DNA of 64,000 nt from Rickettsia endosymbiont of Gonocerus acuteangulatus (GCF_964026435.1 NZ_OZ032147.1:992001-1056000); one strand, 5' to 3'; numbered from the stretch's first letter, positions 1-9,913 are shown. Program-made: numbers and translations. The notes: generated by a model from the letters alone, not told the origin.

Positions 1-1
1 A

Positions 2-115
2 GAAATAGCAAAAAATTTACTGATTGCAGGTGTAGACATACAAGTTATATCTACATCAACCGGATTACCAAAAGAAGAAATTGAAAAACTAAAAGCCAAA
101 ATCAATAATATTTAA
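2..115 (+). CDS. C-terminal end of an Rpn-family nuclease/transposase-like protein (partial)
   Basis: The window opens inside a reading frame that stops with TAA at 113-115. The 37 visible residues include EIAKNLLIAGVDIQVI and STGLPKEEIEKLK. This resembles the C-terminus of the recombination-promoting nuclease (Rpn, PD-(D/E)XK, formerly putative transposase) family, in which a helix of the form AKNLL precedes TGL(S/P)xEEIxxLK. The catalytic core lies outside the window, so activity cannot be judged. The family is common in rickettsial genomes, often as fragments, and this may be one. Confidence 0.6.
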   Translation, partial: EIAKNLLIAGVDIQVISTSTGLPKEEIEKLKAKINNI

Positions 116-159
116 AAAATATCTATCTTATAATTCAGACTCCAATAACTAGAAAGGCA

Positions 160-363
160 CTATTTATCTTTCATATCCGTTATTTCTTTCTTCAATTTTA
201 TTACTAGGGTTTGTAATTTTTCAAATTCTTCCCTAGTAACATAATTACCTTTAAGTATTTTATCCTCAATCACGTCACAGCTTTTATCTTTTATATTATT
301 TATCGCTTTATGGAAGACGCTGCTAGCACCTGTTGCTACTTTTAAAATATCATTTGTTTTCAT
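160..363 (-). CDS. ubiK: UbiK/BMFP-type small coiled-coil protein
   Basis: This encodes a 67-residue protein. The N-terminal half (residues 3-35) could form an amphipathic helix, and a charged coiled coil starts at VTREEFEKLQ. The VTREEFE motif followed by a helix of KL/KE heptads is the hallmark of the UbiK (YqiC, BMFP) family, a trimeric accessory factor for ubiquinone biosynthesis that also has membrane fusogenic activity. The gene starts 2 bases after the stop of the BolA-like gene on the same strand, so the two are probably co-transcribed. The symbol rests on motif and length only. Confidence 0.6.
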   Translation of the reverse strand: MKTNDILKVATGASSVFHKAINNIKDKSCDVIEDKILKGNYVTREEFEKLQTLVIKLKKEITDMKDK

Positions 364-365
364 AA

Positions 366-608
366 TTATAATACCTCTATCGATAAAGCATGTAAGCCAT
401 TTTGAAATTCATCAGCAAGTAGGCTATTAATAGTACGATGATTGGCGACCAGGCTTTTTCCTTGTAAAATTTCTGCCGAAATTTTTATTTTAATATGGCT
501 TTGAATTCCGTCATAATGACTAGCATGTTTATGACTTTCGTCTATTATTTCACAAAAATGTGGTTTTAAGACACTTAAGCTTTTAGTTATCCTGTCTATT
601 CTGCTCAT
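366..608 (-). CDS. BolA-family protein
   Basis: This encodes 80 residues. The pattern H-K-H-A-x-H near residues 26-31, then a beta-strand (HIKIKISAEILQGKSL), then HRTINSLLADEFQNGLHALSIEVL matches BolA, a small class II KH-fold protein that pairs with monothiol glutaredoxins and takes part in iron-sulfur trafficking and envelope stress responses. The conserved invariant region V(A)NHRxIN is present. The gene is first of a two-gene unit with the UbiK-like gene and is divergent from the EAL gene, with a 65-bp promoter region between them. Confidence 0.85.
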   Translation of the reverse strand: MSRIDRITKSLSVLKPHFCEIIDESHKHASHYDGIQSHIKIKISAEILQGKSLVANHRTINSLLADEFQNGLHALSIEVL

Positions 609-673
609 ATTTTTATTTTATTTATAGAAAAAATATCTTAGTATTTGTTAGAATATATAATTTTATTATCAAA

Positions 674-1882
674 ATGGCAATGTCAGAATTAATCGCAGAA
701 TATAAAGTTTTACAAGCTGAAATGGATAAAGTAGGGAAAGGAGTATGTTTTGCCTGTAAATTATTGAATTATGATGAAATAGTATTCATCGAACCAAATA
801 AGAATTTCATAATTGGGGATTTAGAAAAAATTATTGAAAATGTAAGTAAAGAGCTTGATGCTCCTCTAAAGTTTAGAAAAACAAAAAAAGATATTATATT
901 ATTTGTACTAGATATTACCGATTTTGATTTAATTAAAAGTTTTGCCAGAAAATTATATTTATCTTCCCAGCTATATATAAATGATGAGCGACCGGAAATC
1001 TATATAAATTGTTGTATTGCGAGCATTGAGTTTCCAAAAGTAAGTACTAATGCAGAAGAGATTGAGAAAATACTAAATATGTTACTTTCACAAAATAATA
1101 ATTATTATTATCGTGAATATAATCGTGATGACCATGATTTAGAGAATATAAAAAAATTTAATTTACAGCTCAATTTGCTTAGACAAGCTTTAGCTAAAAA
1201 AACTATACGTTTTGCCTATCAGCCTATAATTGATCGTAAGACTTTGAAAGTACATTATTATGAATGTTTGCTTCGCATACCAGATGAGAATGGTGTTTAT
1301 ATTTCCGTTGGTCCTATAATTCCTATTGCTGAAAATAAAGGATTAATTTTTGTAATTGATCAGATTGTTTTAGAGATGAGTATTCATGAGCTTGTAAACA
1401 ACCCTAATTTAATGCTATCTGTTAATATTTCAAATATTGGCACAACCGATGAAGCTTTATGGGAAGTAGCAGAAAATTTATTAAGAACTTATGATGTTCG
1501 AGATCGTTTAATTATCGAAATTACCGAGACTTCTTTTAATGAGAATTATGATAAAATAAACGTATTTATCAATAAGTTACGTAAGTTTGGTTGTAAATTT
1601 ACTTTAGATGATTTCGGCTCAGGCTTTACATCTTTTAAACAACTCCAAAGCTTGCCTATTGATATTATAAAAATTGATGGCAAATATGTCCGTAGTATTA
1701 CAAGTGATGTACAAAGTAGATATTTTGTTGAAAGACTAATAAAGATCTCAGAAGATTTAAATATTGAAACAGTAGCTGAATTTGTCGAAAATGGCGAAAT
1801 AGCTAAGTTTTTAATAGACCTAAAAGTAGGCGGCTTGCAAGGCAATTACTACTCCAAAGCAAAATTTGATAGGGTGGAGTAG
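674..1882 (+). CDS. EAL-domain cyclic-di-GMP phosphodiesterase-like protein
   Basis: This encodes 402 residues. Residues about 1-165 resemble a degenerate GGDEF fold with no GG(D/E)EF signature. Residues about 175-400 form an EAL domain. The signature is ECLLR instead of EALLR, but the acidic residue is kept. Other catalytic residues are visible: N in LSVNISN, E in IIEITE, the DD of LDDFGSGFT, K and D of IKIDG, E of TVAEFVE and Q of GGLQG. Hydrolysis of cyclic-di-GMP is therefore plausible. No membrane segment or sensor domain is evident. A second Met lies two codons after the chosen start. It is a single gene, divergent from the BolA-like gene, and a palindromic repeat follows it. Confidence 0.85.
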   Translation: MAMSELIAEYKVLQAEMDKVGKGVCFACKLLNYDEIVFIEPNKNFIIGDLEKIIENVSKELDAPLKFRKTKKDIILFVLDITDFDLIKSFARKLYLSSQLYINDERPEIYINCCIASIEFPKVSTNAEEIEKILNMLLSQNNNYYYREYNRDDHDLENIKKFNLQLNLLRQALAKKTIRFAYQPIIDRKTLKVHYYECLLRIPDENGVYISVGPIIPIAENKGLIFVIDQIVLEMSIHELVNNPNLMLSVNISNIGTTDEALWEVAENLLRTYDVRDRLIIEITETSFNENYDKINVFINKLRKFGCKFTLDDFGSGFTSFKQLQSLPIDIIKIDGKYVRSITSDVQSRYFVERLIKISEDLNIETVAEFVENGEIAKFLIDLKVGGLQGNYYSKAKFDRVE

Positions 1883-1900
1883 GGTAACGCCCTCTCGTAT

Positions 1901-2010
1901 GTCATTCCCACGTAGGCGGGAATCCAGAAAAAATAAATATAGTGAATTTTTAAAAATAAAAGCTCGATTTATCTTGCTTTATGCTGGATTCCCGCCTACG
2001 CGGGAATGAC
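1901..2010. repeat. Rickettsia palindromic element-type repeat
   Basis: This is a 110-bp imperfect palindrome. The left arm begins GTCATTCCCACGTAGGCGGG and the right arm ends CCTACGCGGGAATGAC, so the arms are nearly exact reverse complements around an AT-rich centre. Related copies occur at 4404, 6351, 30746, 32989 and 41809. It lies between the EAL gene and murC. Confidence 0.85.
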
Positions 2011-2081
2011 ATAGAAAGTATATCACTTGACAAAATCCCTAAAACCATCTATGCACAACTCAATTTTAAAAATTAACTTAA

Positions 2082-3518
2082 ATGCAGTTACTTGAATTAA
2101 AAAAAACTAATCAAACTTTAGAAACTATACATTTTATTGGCATTGGCGGCGTTGGAATGAGCGGCATCGCTGAAATATTACATAATCTTGGTTATAAGGT
2201 GCAAGGTTCTGATTTATCAGAAAATTATAATACCAAACGTTTAGAGGCATATGGTATTAAAATATTTATTGGTCATACACCACAAAATATTACAAACGTC
2301 TCGTACGTTGTTGTTTCTTCGGCAATTAATCGAAATAATCCCGAAGTAAAAGAAGCTTTGGAACGTAAAATCCCAATTATCAGACGTGCAGAAATGCTTG
2401 CTGAACTTATGAGGTTAAAATGCTCGGTAGCGGTATCTGGTTCGCATGGTAAGACTACTACCACTTCTTTAGTTGCTTGCTTATTTGAGGCAGCTGGTTT
2501 ACATCCTACAGTCATTAATGGTGGCATTATTAATAATAGGTCAACAAATGCCTATCTTGGTTCAAGTAATTATTTAATTGCTGAAGCAGATGAGTCAGAT
2601 GCAACTTTTATCAGTATTCCGTCGACTATTGCAATAATAACTAATATTGATCCAGAACATTTAGATTACTACAAAGATTTTGATACGTTAATTAATGCCT
2701 TTAGGAGTTTTATCACAAATTTACCTTTTTATGGTTTTGCCGTTTGCTGTATTGACCATAAAATAGTACGTGAGTTAGTAAATAATATTACTGAGCGGAA
2801 AGTTATCACTTATGGTATTGATTCTGATGATGCTCATATTACTGCATTTAATATTAGTACGGATATTACTTCATCTACCTTTGATGTAAAAATTAGTTTG
2901 CCAAATGTAAGTGGTGTGACAATCATAGAAAAAATTACTATTCCCACTCCAGGAAGACATAATATTTTAAATAGCCTTGCTGCAATCAGTGTAGGGGTGG
3001 AGTTAGATTTTGGTATTAAGGCTATTAAAAACGGCTTTAATAGCTTTAAAGGAGTAAAAAGAAGATTTACTAAAGTAGCTGAATATAATCATGCTTCGGT
3101 TATTGATGATTATGCTCATCATCCTGAAGAAATTAAGGCAACATTATCTACTGCTAAAAACATAGCAAACAAACAGCATGGTAAGGTTATTGCTATTTTC
3201 CAGCCACATAGATATTCGAGAATGCAGCATTTATTTGATGATTTTATGCGTTGCTTTGATGATGCGGATTTACTTTATATCACAGATGTATATGCGGCAG
3301 GTGAAAGCCCTATAGAGGGTATTAGTGGGCAAAGTTTAATTGATAACATTACTAAGCTCAAATATCATAATCAAGCAAATTTCTTAGCAAAATTAGATGA
3401 CACTGTAGAAGTTATAATGAATAAGGCAGCCCCTGGTGATATGATTATTATGATGGGAGCAGGAAATATTTCAAACTTCGCTAATGAATTACCACAAAAA
3501 TTTGGTAATTTGTCATGA
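2082..3518 (+). CDS. murC: UDP-N-acetylmuramate--L-alanine ligase
   Basis: This is the cytoplasmic Mur ligase that adds L-Ala to UDP-MurNAc in peptidoglycan precursor synthesis. It has 478 residues, close to the usual length. It shows the N-terminal Rossmann motif [13 protein letters not shown] (residues about 18-30), the ATP P-loop [10 protein letters not shown] (about 120), the DESDATF carbamylation region, [10 protein letters not shown], and the C-terminal ligand motif [10 protein letters not shown]. It heads a dcw-type cluster, and its stop overlaps the start of murB by 4 bases, so the two are translationally coupled. Confidence 0.97.
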   Translation: MQLLELKKTNQTLETIHFIGIGGVGMSGIAEILHNLGYKVQGSDLSENYNTKRLEAYGIKIFIGHTPQNITNVSYVVVSSAINRNNPEVKEALERKIPIIRRAEMLAELMRLKCSVAVSGSHGKTTTTSLVACLFEAAGLHPTVINGGIINNRSTNAYLGSSNYLIAEADESDATFISIPSTIAIITNIDPEHLDYYKDFDTLINAFRSFITNLPFYGFAVCCIDHKIVRELVNNITERKVITYGIDSDDAHITAFNISTDITSSTFDVKISLPNVSGVTIIEKITIPTPGRHNILNSLAAISVGVELDFGIKAIKNGFNSFKGVKRRFTKVAEYNHASVIDDYAHHPEEIKATLSTAKNIANKQHGKVIAIFQPHRYSRMQHLFDDFMRCFDDADLLYITDVYAAGESPIEGISGQSLIDNITKLKYHNQANFLAKLDDTVEVIMNKAAPGDMIIMMGAGNISNFANELPQKFGNLS

Positions 3519-4402
3519 ATCTTCCTATAGTAAAAGGTGAGTATAGGAAAGACTATAACTTAAAACATTTAACATGGTTTAAAGTAGGTGGTAATGCTGA
3601 AATATTTTTTAAGCCTGTAGATAGAGAAGATTTAGCAAGCTTCTTAGTGCAGAATAAACAAAAATTACCCATAACTACCTTTGGTGCTGGCTCCAATATT
3701 ATCATACGAGACGGAGGTATAGAGGGCGTCACCATAAAGCTTGGTCAAAATTTTAGCAATATCGATTTTACGGATGAGGGTCATTTAATAGTTGGTAGTA
3801 GTTGCCTTAATTTTAGTTTAGCTAAATTTTGTCAGGTAAATGCTATTAGCGGCTTCGAGTTTTTAGTAGGTATTCCTGGAACTATTGGCGGCGGTGTTGC
3901 GATGAATGCTGGAGCTTATGACTGTGAATTTAAAGATATTTTAGTTAGAATTGAAGCAATTGACTTTGCGGGAAATTTTCGAACATTTACAAATGAAGAA
4001 ATAGGCTTTAAATATCGTGGTAATAGTTTACCAAAGGATTTAATTATTCTCAAAGCCGTTTTTAAAGTTAATAAAGGTAATAGTGAAGATATATTAGTGC
4101 GGATGAATGAAATAAATGCTGCAAGATCATCTACTCAGCCTATTAAGGAGCGTACTGGCGGCAGTACTTTTGCAAATCCGGAAGGGTTTAAATCGTGGCA
4201 GCTTATTGACAAAGCAGGACTTAGAGGTTATAGAATAGGCGATGCTTCTATCTCAGAACTTCACTGTAACTTTATGATAAACAATGGAAATGCTACTGCT
4301 AAAGAATTAGAGGATCTAGGTAACTTCGTCCAACAAAAAATATTCGAAGATAGTGGGATTAAATTGAATTGGGAAATAAAGAGAGTTGGGAGGTATGTTT
4401 AA
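3515..4402 (+). CDS. murB: UDP-N-acetylenolpyruvoylglucosamine reductase
   Basis: This is the FAD enzyme that reduces UDP-GlcNAc-enolpyruvate to UDP-MurNAc. It has 295 residues. The FAD-binding motifs [12 protein letters not shown] (about residues 57-68) and [20 protein letters not shown] (about 119-138) are clear. YRGNSLP follows, and GGSTFANP holds the catalytic serine position. The compact C-terminus ([19 protein letters not shown]) fits the shorter type II MurB form. It overlaps murC by 4 bases. A palindromic repeat starts just after its stop and separates it from ddlB. Confidence 0.96.
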   Translation: MNLPIVKGEYRKDYNLKHLTWFKVGGNAEIFFKPVDREDLASFLVQNKQKLPITTFGAGSNIIIRDGGIEGVTIKLGQNFSNIDFTDEGHLIVGSSCLNFSLAKFCQVNAISGFEFLVGIPGTIGGGVAMNAGAYDCEFKDILVRIEAIDFAGNFRTFTNEEIGFKYRGNSLPKDLIILKAVFKVNKGNSEDILVRMNEINAARSSTQPIKERTGGSTFANPEGFKSWQLIDKAGLRGYRIGDASISELHCNFMINNGNATAKELEDLGNFVQQKIFEDSGIKLNWEIKRVGRYV

Positions 4403-4403
4403 T

Positions 4404-4519
4404 GTCATTCCCGCGGAGGCGGGAATCCAGAAAAAATAACCATAAAAACAATAAGTTTTTAAAATTAAAAGCTCGATTTCTCTCACTTTATACTGGATTC
4501 CCGCCTCCGCGGGAATGAC
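4404..4519. repeat. Rickettsia palindromic element-type repeat
   Basis: This is a 116-bp palindrome with arms GTCATTCCCGCGGAGGCGGG and its near-perfect complement ending GCGGGAATGAC. It lies between murB and ddlB, one base after the murB stop codon. A spurious antisense frame reads through it and is not annotated. Confidence 0.85.
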
Positions 4520-4578
4520 ATAAAGACGTGTAGGGAATGACATAATCGACATATGACTTCCTAATAAAAAAATAAAAT

Positions 4579-5544
4579 ATGCATAAATATCAAACACATT
4601 GGGTTGAAAGCTCAGAAATTACAATATTAAGTGATAAAGGCAAGAAACATATAGCATTAGTAGCGGGCGGTATGTCTGCTGAACGTGAAGTATCGCTGAT
4701 ATCAGCAGAGGGAGTAGGCAAAGCTTTAATAGAAGCAGGATATAAAGTTACTTTTATAGATATGGGAGCTGATATTGCTGTTAAGCTGTATGAAATAAAA
4801 CCTGATATTGTTTTTAATTGTCTGCATGGTACATATGGTGAAGATGGTTGCTTGCCTGGACTTCTTAATATTATGCGAATTCCTTATACTCATAGCGGGG
4901 TTTTAGCATCAAGCTTTGCTTTTGATAAGGTGCATTCTAGAAGTTGGTTTTTGACTAACAATATTAATATGGCAGAAAGTATTGTCATAAGTAAATGTGA
5001 TAATGTTAAAACTGATCCTATAAAACGCCCATATGTGATTAAGCCGCTTATGCAAGGATCAAGCATAGGTGTTGAGGTGATATTTGAGGAAGATGATTTT
5101 AGCTTTGCTAATTATGATTTTCCTTATGGTGATGAGGTAATAATAGAAAAATATATAAAAGGGCGTGAATTACAGGTAGCAGTGTTAAACGGTAAAGCCT
5201 TAGGAGCTTTAGAAATTAAGCTGCTAAAAAATCGCTTCTATGATTATGAAACTAAATATACTGAAGGATTTGCCGAGCATTTATGTCCGGCTCCTTTGCC
5301 TACCGATATATATGATAAGCTACTTAAAGAGTCAGAAAAGATTTTTAAAACAATGAACTGCAAAGGGGTCGTTAGAGCTGAATTTATTTTAGAAGAAAGA
5401 ACAAATAAGTTATATGCTTTAGAAATAAATACGCATCCTGGCATGACTCCTTTATCGATAGTACCAGAAATTGCAGCTCATGCAGGTATAAATTTTGTTA
5501 ATTTAATTGAAGAAATTCTAAAGACGGCAAGCTTTGAATCATGA
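4579..5544 (+). CDS. ddlB: D-alanine--D-alanine ligase
   Basis: This is an ATP-grasp enzyme that makes the D-Ala-D-Ala dipeptide of peptidoglycan. It has 321 residues, with an N-terminal extension of about 25 residues before the conserved core [12 protein letters not shown]. Other motifs are [11 protein letters not shown], the flexible loop GSSIGVEVI, and the C-terminal metal/ATP site [18 protein letters not shown]. It overlaps ftsQ by 4 bases. The start used is the first ATG after the palindromic repeat; a later internal start cannot be excluded because the extension is not conserved in the family. Confidence 0.95.
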   Translation: MHKYQTHWVESSEITILSDKGKKHIALVAGGMSAEREVSLISAEGVGKALIEAGYKVTFIDMGADIAVKLYEIKPDIVFNCLHGTYGEDGCLPGLLNIMRIPYTHSGVLASSFAFDKVHSRSWFLTNNINMAESIVISKCDNVKTDPIKRPYVIKPLMQGSSIGVEVIFEEDDFSFANYDFPYGDEVIIEKYIKGRELQVAVLNGKALGALEIKLLKNRFYDYETKYTEGFAEHLCPAPLPTDIYDKLLKESEKIFKTMNCKGVVRAEFILEERTNKLYALEINTHPGMTPLSIVPEIAAHAGINFVNLIEEILKTASFES

Positions 5545-6344
5545 GAAAAAAAACAAGCTCAAACAAAAAAAATACAGCTAAAAAAAACAATAACATTTCA
5601 TTGCGTCGAAAGTTAGGATTAATCTATAAGAAAACAATATTAATACTTAAAATCGTTTTAATTATCTTCATATGTTTGTTTGCTTTCACAAAATATTTTG
5701 CTTCGTTAAAAAGCTATTTAATAACAAACATATATCAAACAACTACAGAACTCGGTTTTAAACTTGAGAATGTAATAATTGAGGGACAACAAAATGTTGA
5801 TGAACCTACAATATTAAAAGTTTTAAATGCTAAAAAAGGTAGTTCTATTTTTGCTCTTAATTTAGATGAAATTAGGAATAATTTAAAGAATAATAGATGG
5901 ATTAAGGAAGTATATGTTTCAAGAAGATTACCAAACACGATATATATAAAACTGTTTGAAAGAGAACCTATTGCCATTTGGCAAATCAATAATCAACTCT
6001 TCTTAATTGATGAAGAGGGTTATGAAATCAGTAAGAACATAGAGCCATTTCCTCATTTATTACATGTTGTAGGGGAGGGAGCAAATATATATGCTAGCAA
6101 GCTAGTAAATGAGCTACAAAAATATCCGGCATTAATAAATAAAACCTCATCTGCTATTAGATGTGGGGATAGAAGATGGGATTTAAATCTTAAGGGTGGA
6201 ATAAATATTAAATTACCGGCAAAGAATTTTGAAGAAGCCTTAAAATATATAGATGCACTCAATAAAGCAAATAAACTATTTAATCAAAACTACAAACAGT
6301 TGGATTTGAGAGACAAGAATAAGTACTATATTGAAAAGTATTAA
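5541..6344 (+). CDS. ftsQ: Cell division protein FtsQ
   Basis: This is a bitopic inner-membrane divisome protein linking early and late division proteins. It has 267 residues: a basic cytoplasmic tail rich in Lys and Asn (1-30), one membrane segment (about 33-52), a POTRA domain ([20 protein letters not shown] onward) and a beta domain to the C-terminus. The motifs [18 protein letters not shown] and EREPIAIWQ are typical of FtsQ. The start overlaps the end of ddlB in the classic dcw order. A palindromic repeat of 114 bp separates it from ftsA. Confidence 0.92.
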   Translation: MRKKTSSNKKNTAKKNNNISLRRKLGLIYKKTILILKIVLIIFICLFAFTKYFASLKSYLITNIYQTTTELGFKLENVIIEGQQNVDEPTILKVLNAKKGSSIFALNLDEIRNNLKNNRWIKEVYVSRRLPNTIYIKLFEREPIAIWQINNQLFLIDEEGYEISKNIEPFPHLLHVVGEGANIYASKLVNELQKYPALINKTSSAIRCGDRRWDLNLKGGINIKLPAKNFEEALKYIDALNKANKLFNQNYKQLDLRDKNKYYIEKY

Positions 6345-6350
6345 CTTTTT

Positions 6351-6464
6351 GTCATTCCTGCGGAGGCGGGAATCCAGTATAAAGCGAGATAACTAAGCTT
6401 TTAATTTTAAAAACTTGCTGCTTTCATGTTTATTTTTCTGGATTCCCGCCTTTGCAGGAATGAC
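6351..6464. repeat. Rickettsia palindromic element-type repeat
   Basis: This is a 114-bp palindrome of the GTCATTCC(T/C)GCGGAGGCGGGAATCCAG family, ending CCCGCCTTTGCAGGAATGAC. It lies between ftsQ and ftsA. The arms differ by a few bases, so the copy has aged somewhat. Confidence 0.85.
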
Positions 6465-6496
6465 ATATAATTCGAACATTACAACAAACACAAAAA

Positions 6497-7732
6497 ATGA
6501 AAGAGAAAATATCGAATTTTGTAGCACTTGACTTTGGTAGTAGTAAAATTGCTGCCATTGCTGCCTATATTAGTAAAAAAGGTGAAATTAAGGTAGCAAG
6601 TCAAAATTTACATCATTCTAAAGGCATAAAATCAGGGGTTATAACAGACTTAAAAAATGCTGAAAGTAGTATTATTTCGGCAATTTATGCATTAGAAAAA
6701 GATTGCAATAAAGATATCAAAAAAGTTATATTATCGCTATCAGGAGCTGCTACTAAATCTTACTATATAAATTATACTATTAAAATTAGTACAGCAACTA
6801 TAACCGAGCAAGATATAAAAAAGCTTTTACAAAAAGCATTACAAGAGTTTAAATTTAAGAATCAAGAAATTATTCATTACTTTCCTCTTGAGTTTATTCT
6901 TGATAATAATAGGGTTGAAAACCCTGTAGGTATGTATGGAAAGGAACTTGGTTGTGAATTACATATTATTGCAGCTGAGTCAAATATGCTATCAAACATC
7001 GTGCAGTGTTTTGCTAAATGCCATATTGAAGTTACCAATATTACTCTAGCTATTTATGCTTCTGCGATTAGTTGTCTTACAAATGATGAAAAAAACCTCG
7101 GTTCACTAATTATAGATATAGGTGATAAAACCACTTCTTTTGGTATTTTCTTTGCTGGTAAATTAATATATACAGGACACGTAAATATAGGTAGTTTTCA
7201 TATTAGCTCTGATATTGCAAAAGTTTTCGGTACTGATCTTGCTACGGCTGAAAAATTAAAGATTTTATATGGTAACGCAATTTTATCCTCTTTTGATAAA
7301 GACAGTATTATTAATATGGAGGATTTTAATGTTGATGCTCACCATAGCCCTGCAGGAGCAGTAACGGTCTATAAGCTCGCTGAAGTAATAAAAGCAAGAG
7401 CGGAAGAAATATTATTAATGGTAAAATCTGAATATGATAAGGCAATAAAAGGACAAATATCAGTATATCGTACTGTTATTACTGGAGGCGGATCGCAGCT
7501 TAGAGGTTTAAAGGAGCTTTCAAGTAAGGTTTTTGAGAAACAAACTAGGATAGGTAAGCCAGAGCTTATGGATGGCTTTACTGAAGACTATAATCCCGCG
7601 GCTTATTCGGCAGTTATAGGTATGCTAAAAATTCATGCTTTAAAACAGCAAAAAGAATTTGCCCATATGAAACTTGATGAAAATAGCAGCTGGATCAAAA
7701 AAGTTTTCGATTGGCTAAGAGAGAATATTTAA
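6497..7732 (+). CDS. ftsA: Cell division protein FtsA
   Basis: This is an actin-like ATPase that tethers FtsZ to the inner membrane. It has 411 residues. The nucleotide-fold motifs are VALDFGSSKIAAIA (phosphate 1, about residue 8), LIIDIGDKTTSFGIF (phosphate 2, about 204) and TGGGSQLRGLKEL (adenosine, about 330). The C-terminal SSWIKKVFDWLRENI is the expected amphipathic membrane-targeting helix. It closes the murC-murB-ddlB-ftsQ-ftsA run. ftsZ is not next; an IS630 element begins 90 bp downstream. Confidence 0.95.
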   Translation: MKEKISNFVALDFGSSKIAAIAAYISKKGEIKVASQNLHHSKGIKSGVITDLKNAESSIISAIYALEKDCNKDIKKVILSLSGAATKSYYINYTIKISTATITEQDIKKLLQKALQEFKFKNQEIIHYFPLEFILDNNRVENPVGMYGKELGCELHIIAAESNMLSNIVQCFAKCHIEVTNITLAIYASAISCLTNDEKNLGSLIIDIGDKTTSFGIFFAGKLIYTGHVNIGSFHISSDIAKVFGTDLATAEKLKILYGNAILSSFDKDSIINMEDFNVDAHHSPAGAVTVYKLAEVIKARAEEILLMVKSEYDKAIKGQISVYRTVITGGGSQLRGLKELSSKVFEKQTRIGKPELMDGFTEDYNPAAYSAVIGMLKIHALKQQKEFAHMKLDENSSWIKKVFDWLRENI

Positions 7733-7903
7733 TTTTTCTTTGTTTACTAACACTATCAATAATAACTGTCCGGTACTATTGGTCAAGCCACGGCATCGAG
7801 AAAAATAATAAAAAATGCTATGTATAGCATAAGTCATTAAGGTACTGACAGAGCGAGAGTATCATGTTATAGTAAGCAAATATTAACAAGCATGTAAAGA
7901 GAT

Positions 7904-8760
7904 ATGGCACGAGCATATGCAATAGAACTAAGACTAAGAGTTATAAAAGCTGTAGAAGCAGGGATACGAATAAGTAAGGTAAGTAAATTATTTAATGTAA
8001 GTCGTGATACTATATATAAATGGAAAAAATTAAAAGATAAGCAAGGTACTTTAGAAGCAGCAACTGGTTATCAGAAAGGACATAGTCATAAGATAAAAGA
8101 TTCAGAATCTTTTAAAGAATTTTTTAAAGCTAATATGAATAAAACATCAAAGGAGTTAGCAAAGCAATGGGGTAATATTGCATCTGTAACTATTTTAAGA
8201 CAAATCAGAAAACTTGGCTATAGCTATAAAAAAAACTTATTTTCATCCGAAAAGAGATATTAAATTAAGAAATGAATTTATAGCAAAGATACAAACCATC
8301 ACAAAAGACAAATTAGTATATCTTGATGAATCTGGAATAGAGGATAATGCTTGCAAAGAGTATGGATGGAGCATTATAGGACAAAGGTGTTATGGAGAAA
8401 AGGTGTATCAACATAAATTTAGAATAAGTATGATAGCTGGTCTTTGTAATGGTAATCTTATTGCTCCTGTAATATTTGAAGGTAATTGTAATACAGAGGT
8501 CTTTAAAACTTATATTAGGGATGTATTAATTACAGAATTACAACCTGGGCAAACCGTTATTATGGATAACATTAATTTTCATAAAAATTCTAAAGTTAAA
8601 GAGTTCATTGAATCCGTTGGTTGTACCATATTGTATTTACCAACTTACTCTCCTGATTTAAATCCTATAGAGCATTACTGGTTTAAGATAAAAAATGAAA
8701 TTAGGAAAGTTGTAGGAGATTTTGAAACATTTTATGATGCTGTTTTTAATACTATTAAAT
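7904..8760 (+). pseudogene. IS630 transposase, frameshifted and truncated
   Basis: The frame opens as a 119-residue N-terminal part: a homeodomain-like HTH with ELRLRVIKAVEAGIRISKVSKLF. It then shifts at an A8 run near 8227-8234, where the intact copy at 14418 has A7. The second frame carries the DDE residues (YLDESGIE, VIMDNINFHK, SPDLNPIEHYW). The end is replaced by sequence of the nested IS200. It is inactive unless ribosomal frameshifting restores it. Confidence 0.85.
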
Positions 8761-9285
8761 CTCTTTTGGGTATATTCCCCGCCGCTTGCGGCGTAATATG
8801 GCGGAATGAGCAAATATATACATAAAAGTCATAATGTTACGGTACTGCTGTATCACATGGTATTTCCAGCAAAATATCGCCGAGCAGTGTTTGACGTATC
8901 AGTTGATCAAGTATTACGAGAAATATGTTTAGAGATAGAAAAGAGATATCAAATAAAATTTTTAGAAATAGGGGTTGATGAAGATCATGTCCATTTTTTG
9001 GTACAATCTGTACCAACCTATAGCGTAACAAAAATAGTAACAACAATTAAAAGTGTTACAGCTCGTCAAATATTTAGACAGTGTCCACAGGTAAAGAAAC
9101 AATTATGGGGTGGAGAATTTTGGACTGATGGATATTTTACGAGTACGGTAGGTAAGCATGGAAATGAGAATATGATAGGAAAATACGTAAAAAACCAAGG
9201 CAAGGAATATCAGAAACTGCATGAGGATCATCAGCTAGCTTTCTTCTAAAATACCCCGCTGCTTGCGGCGGGGATTACTTTTATT
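8761..9285 (+). mobile_element. IS200/IS605-family element, copy 1
   Basis: This is a 525-bp element running from CTCTTTTGGGTATATTCC to GGGGATTACTTTTATT, with a GC-rich subterminal hairpin at each end (CCCCGCCGCTTGCGGCG and CCCCGCTGCTTGCGGCGGGG). It lies immediately after TTAAAT with no target duplication. Comparison with the unoccupied IS630 copy at 15272 confirms the exact boundaries. This is the signature of single-strand HUH transposition. Confidence 0.92.
8806..9249 (+). CDS. tnpA: IS200-family HUH (Y1) transposase TnpA
   Basis: This encodes 147 residues. The HUH motif appears as HVHFLVQ after DED. The catalytic tyrosine lies in the C-terminal helix (KYVKNQGKEYQ), as in IS200/IS605 TnpA. 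The protein sequence is identical to the copy at 28637, which suggests recent movement. No accessory tnpB is present. Confidence 0.92.
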   Translation: MSKYIHKSHNVTVLLYHMVFPAKYRRAVFDVSVDQVLREICLEIEKRYQIKFLEIGVDEDHVHFLVQSVPTYSVTKIVTTIKSVTARQIFRQCPQVKKQLWGGEFWTDGYFTSTVGKHGNENMIGKYVKNQGKEYQKLHEDHQLAFF

Positions 9286-9319
9286 TGTCAGTATCTTAAT
9301 GGTTTATGCTATATTTTAC

Positions 9320-9362
9320 TGGATTGCTTCGTCAATTACTTTGTAATTTCCTCGCAATGACG
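9320..9362. repeat. Half of a palindromic repeat (GTCATTGCGAGGAAATTAC family)
   Basis: The stretch from TGGATTGCTTCGTC to CTCGCAATGACG equals one arm of the repeats at 37045 and 62113. Only one arm is seen next to the right end of IS630 copy 1. Confidence 0.6.
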
Positions 9363-9404
9363 ACTCTCGATCCACACAGGCAATCCTTAAAGTATTTCTT
9401 TTTA

Positions 9405-9884
9405 TTATTTAGGTCTGTGTTTAGAGCAGATTAATATATTACCCTTAACCTTGGTAATATATACTTTATCTCCTGATTTAGCTTTCTCGTTCGGTACAAG
9501 GTAAGCATTCATAATGACCCCTGACCATTTTACTTGTCCAAGCTTTTCTTCTGAAATTACCTCGCTATAAACTTCGACTTCTTTACCTATCATATCCGAA
9601 TAGTTTTCATTAGTAGTAGTTTTGCTATATACGTATTTTTTGAGAGGATAGTATAATATACAAAACCATATAAGAGATAATAAACCAAAAAGCGTTATTT
9701 GATTGGTTAAGTTAATTAGAGGATAATGATAAATTATAAGAGCGTTTGATAATGCTCCAAATCCAAAAAATAAGAACCCAATATTTGGAATTGCAAAAAA
9801 TTCTGCAATTATACAAATTACCCCGATTATTAACCATAATTCAGTCACTGAGATATACTCCAAAATAAAATGAAAATTGAGCAT
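9405..9884 (-). CDS. NfeD-family membrane protein
   Basis: This encodes 159 residues. Three or four hydrophobic segments cover residues about 10-95. A small OB-fold-like C-terminal domain follows (MIGKEVEVYSEVI, GQVKWSGVIMNAYL, GDKVYITKVKGNILIC). This is the short NfeD form lacking the ClpP-like protease domain, which usually partners stomatin-like (SPFH) proteins at the inner membrane. No SPFH gene is adjacent here. It is downstream of cycM on the same strand, with two hairpins between them. Confidence 0.8.
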   Translation of the reverse strand: MLNFHFILEYISVTELWLIIGVICIIAEFFAIPNIGFLFFGFGALSNALIIYHYPLINLTNQITLFGLLSLIWFCILYYPLKKYVYSKTTTNENYSDMIGKEVEVYSEVISEEKLGQVKWSGVIMNAYLVPNEKAKSGDKVYITKVKGNILICSKHRPK

Positions 9885-9913
9885 TTTATTACAAACAAAA
9901 AATAAATTTATTT

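Larger units (their letters stand above)
7823..9313 (+). mobile_element. IS630-family element, copy 1, carrying a nested IS200
   Basis: The ends TATAGCATAAGTCATTAAGG and, inverted, CTTAATGGTTTATGCTATA mark the element. The outer TA is the usual IS630 target duplication. The core is identical in plan to the copy at 14337-15301. A 525-bp IS200 is inserted 3 codons before the end of the transposase gene, which lengthens the element to 1491 bp. Confidence 0.9.

Noticed and set aside
4316-4597. Antisense frame of 93 residues between murB and ddlB
   Set aside because: Most of it is a translation of the palindromic repeat, and it covers the murB end. Similar frames appear wherever the repeat lacks stops.
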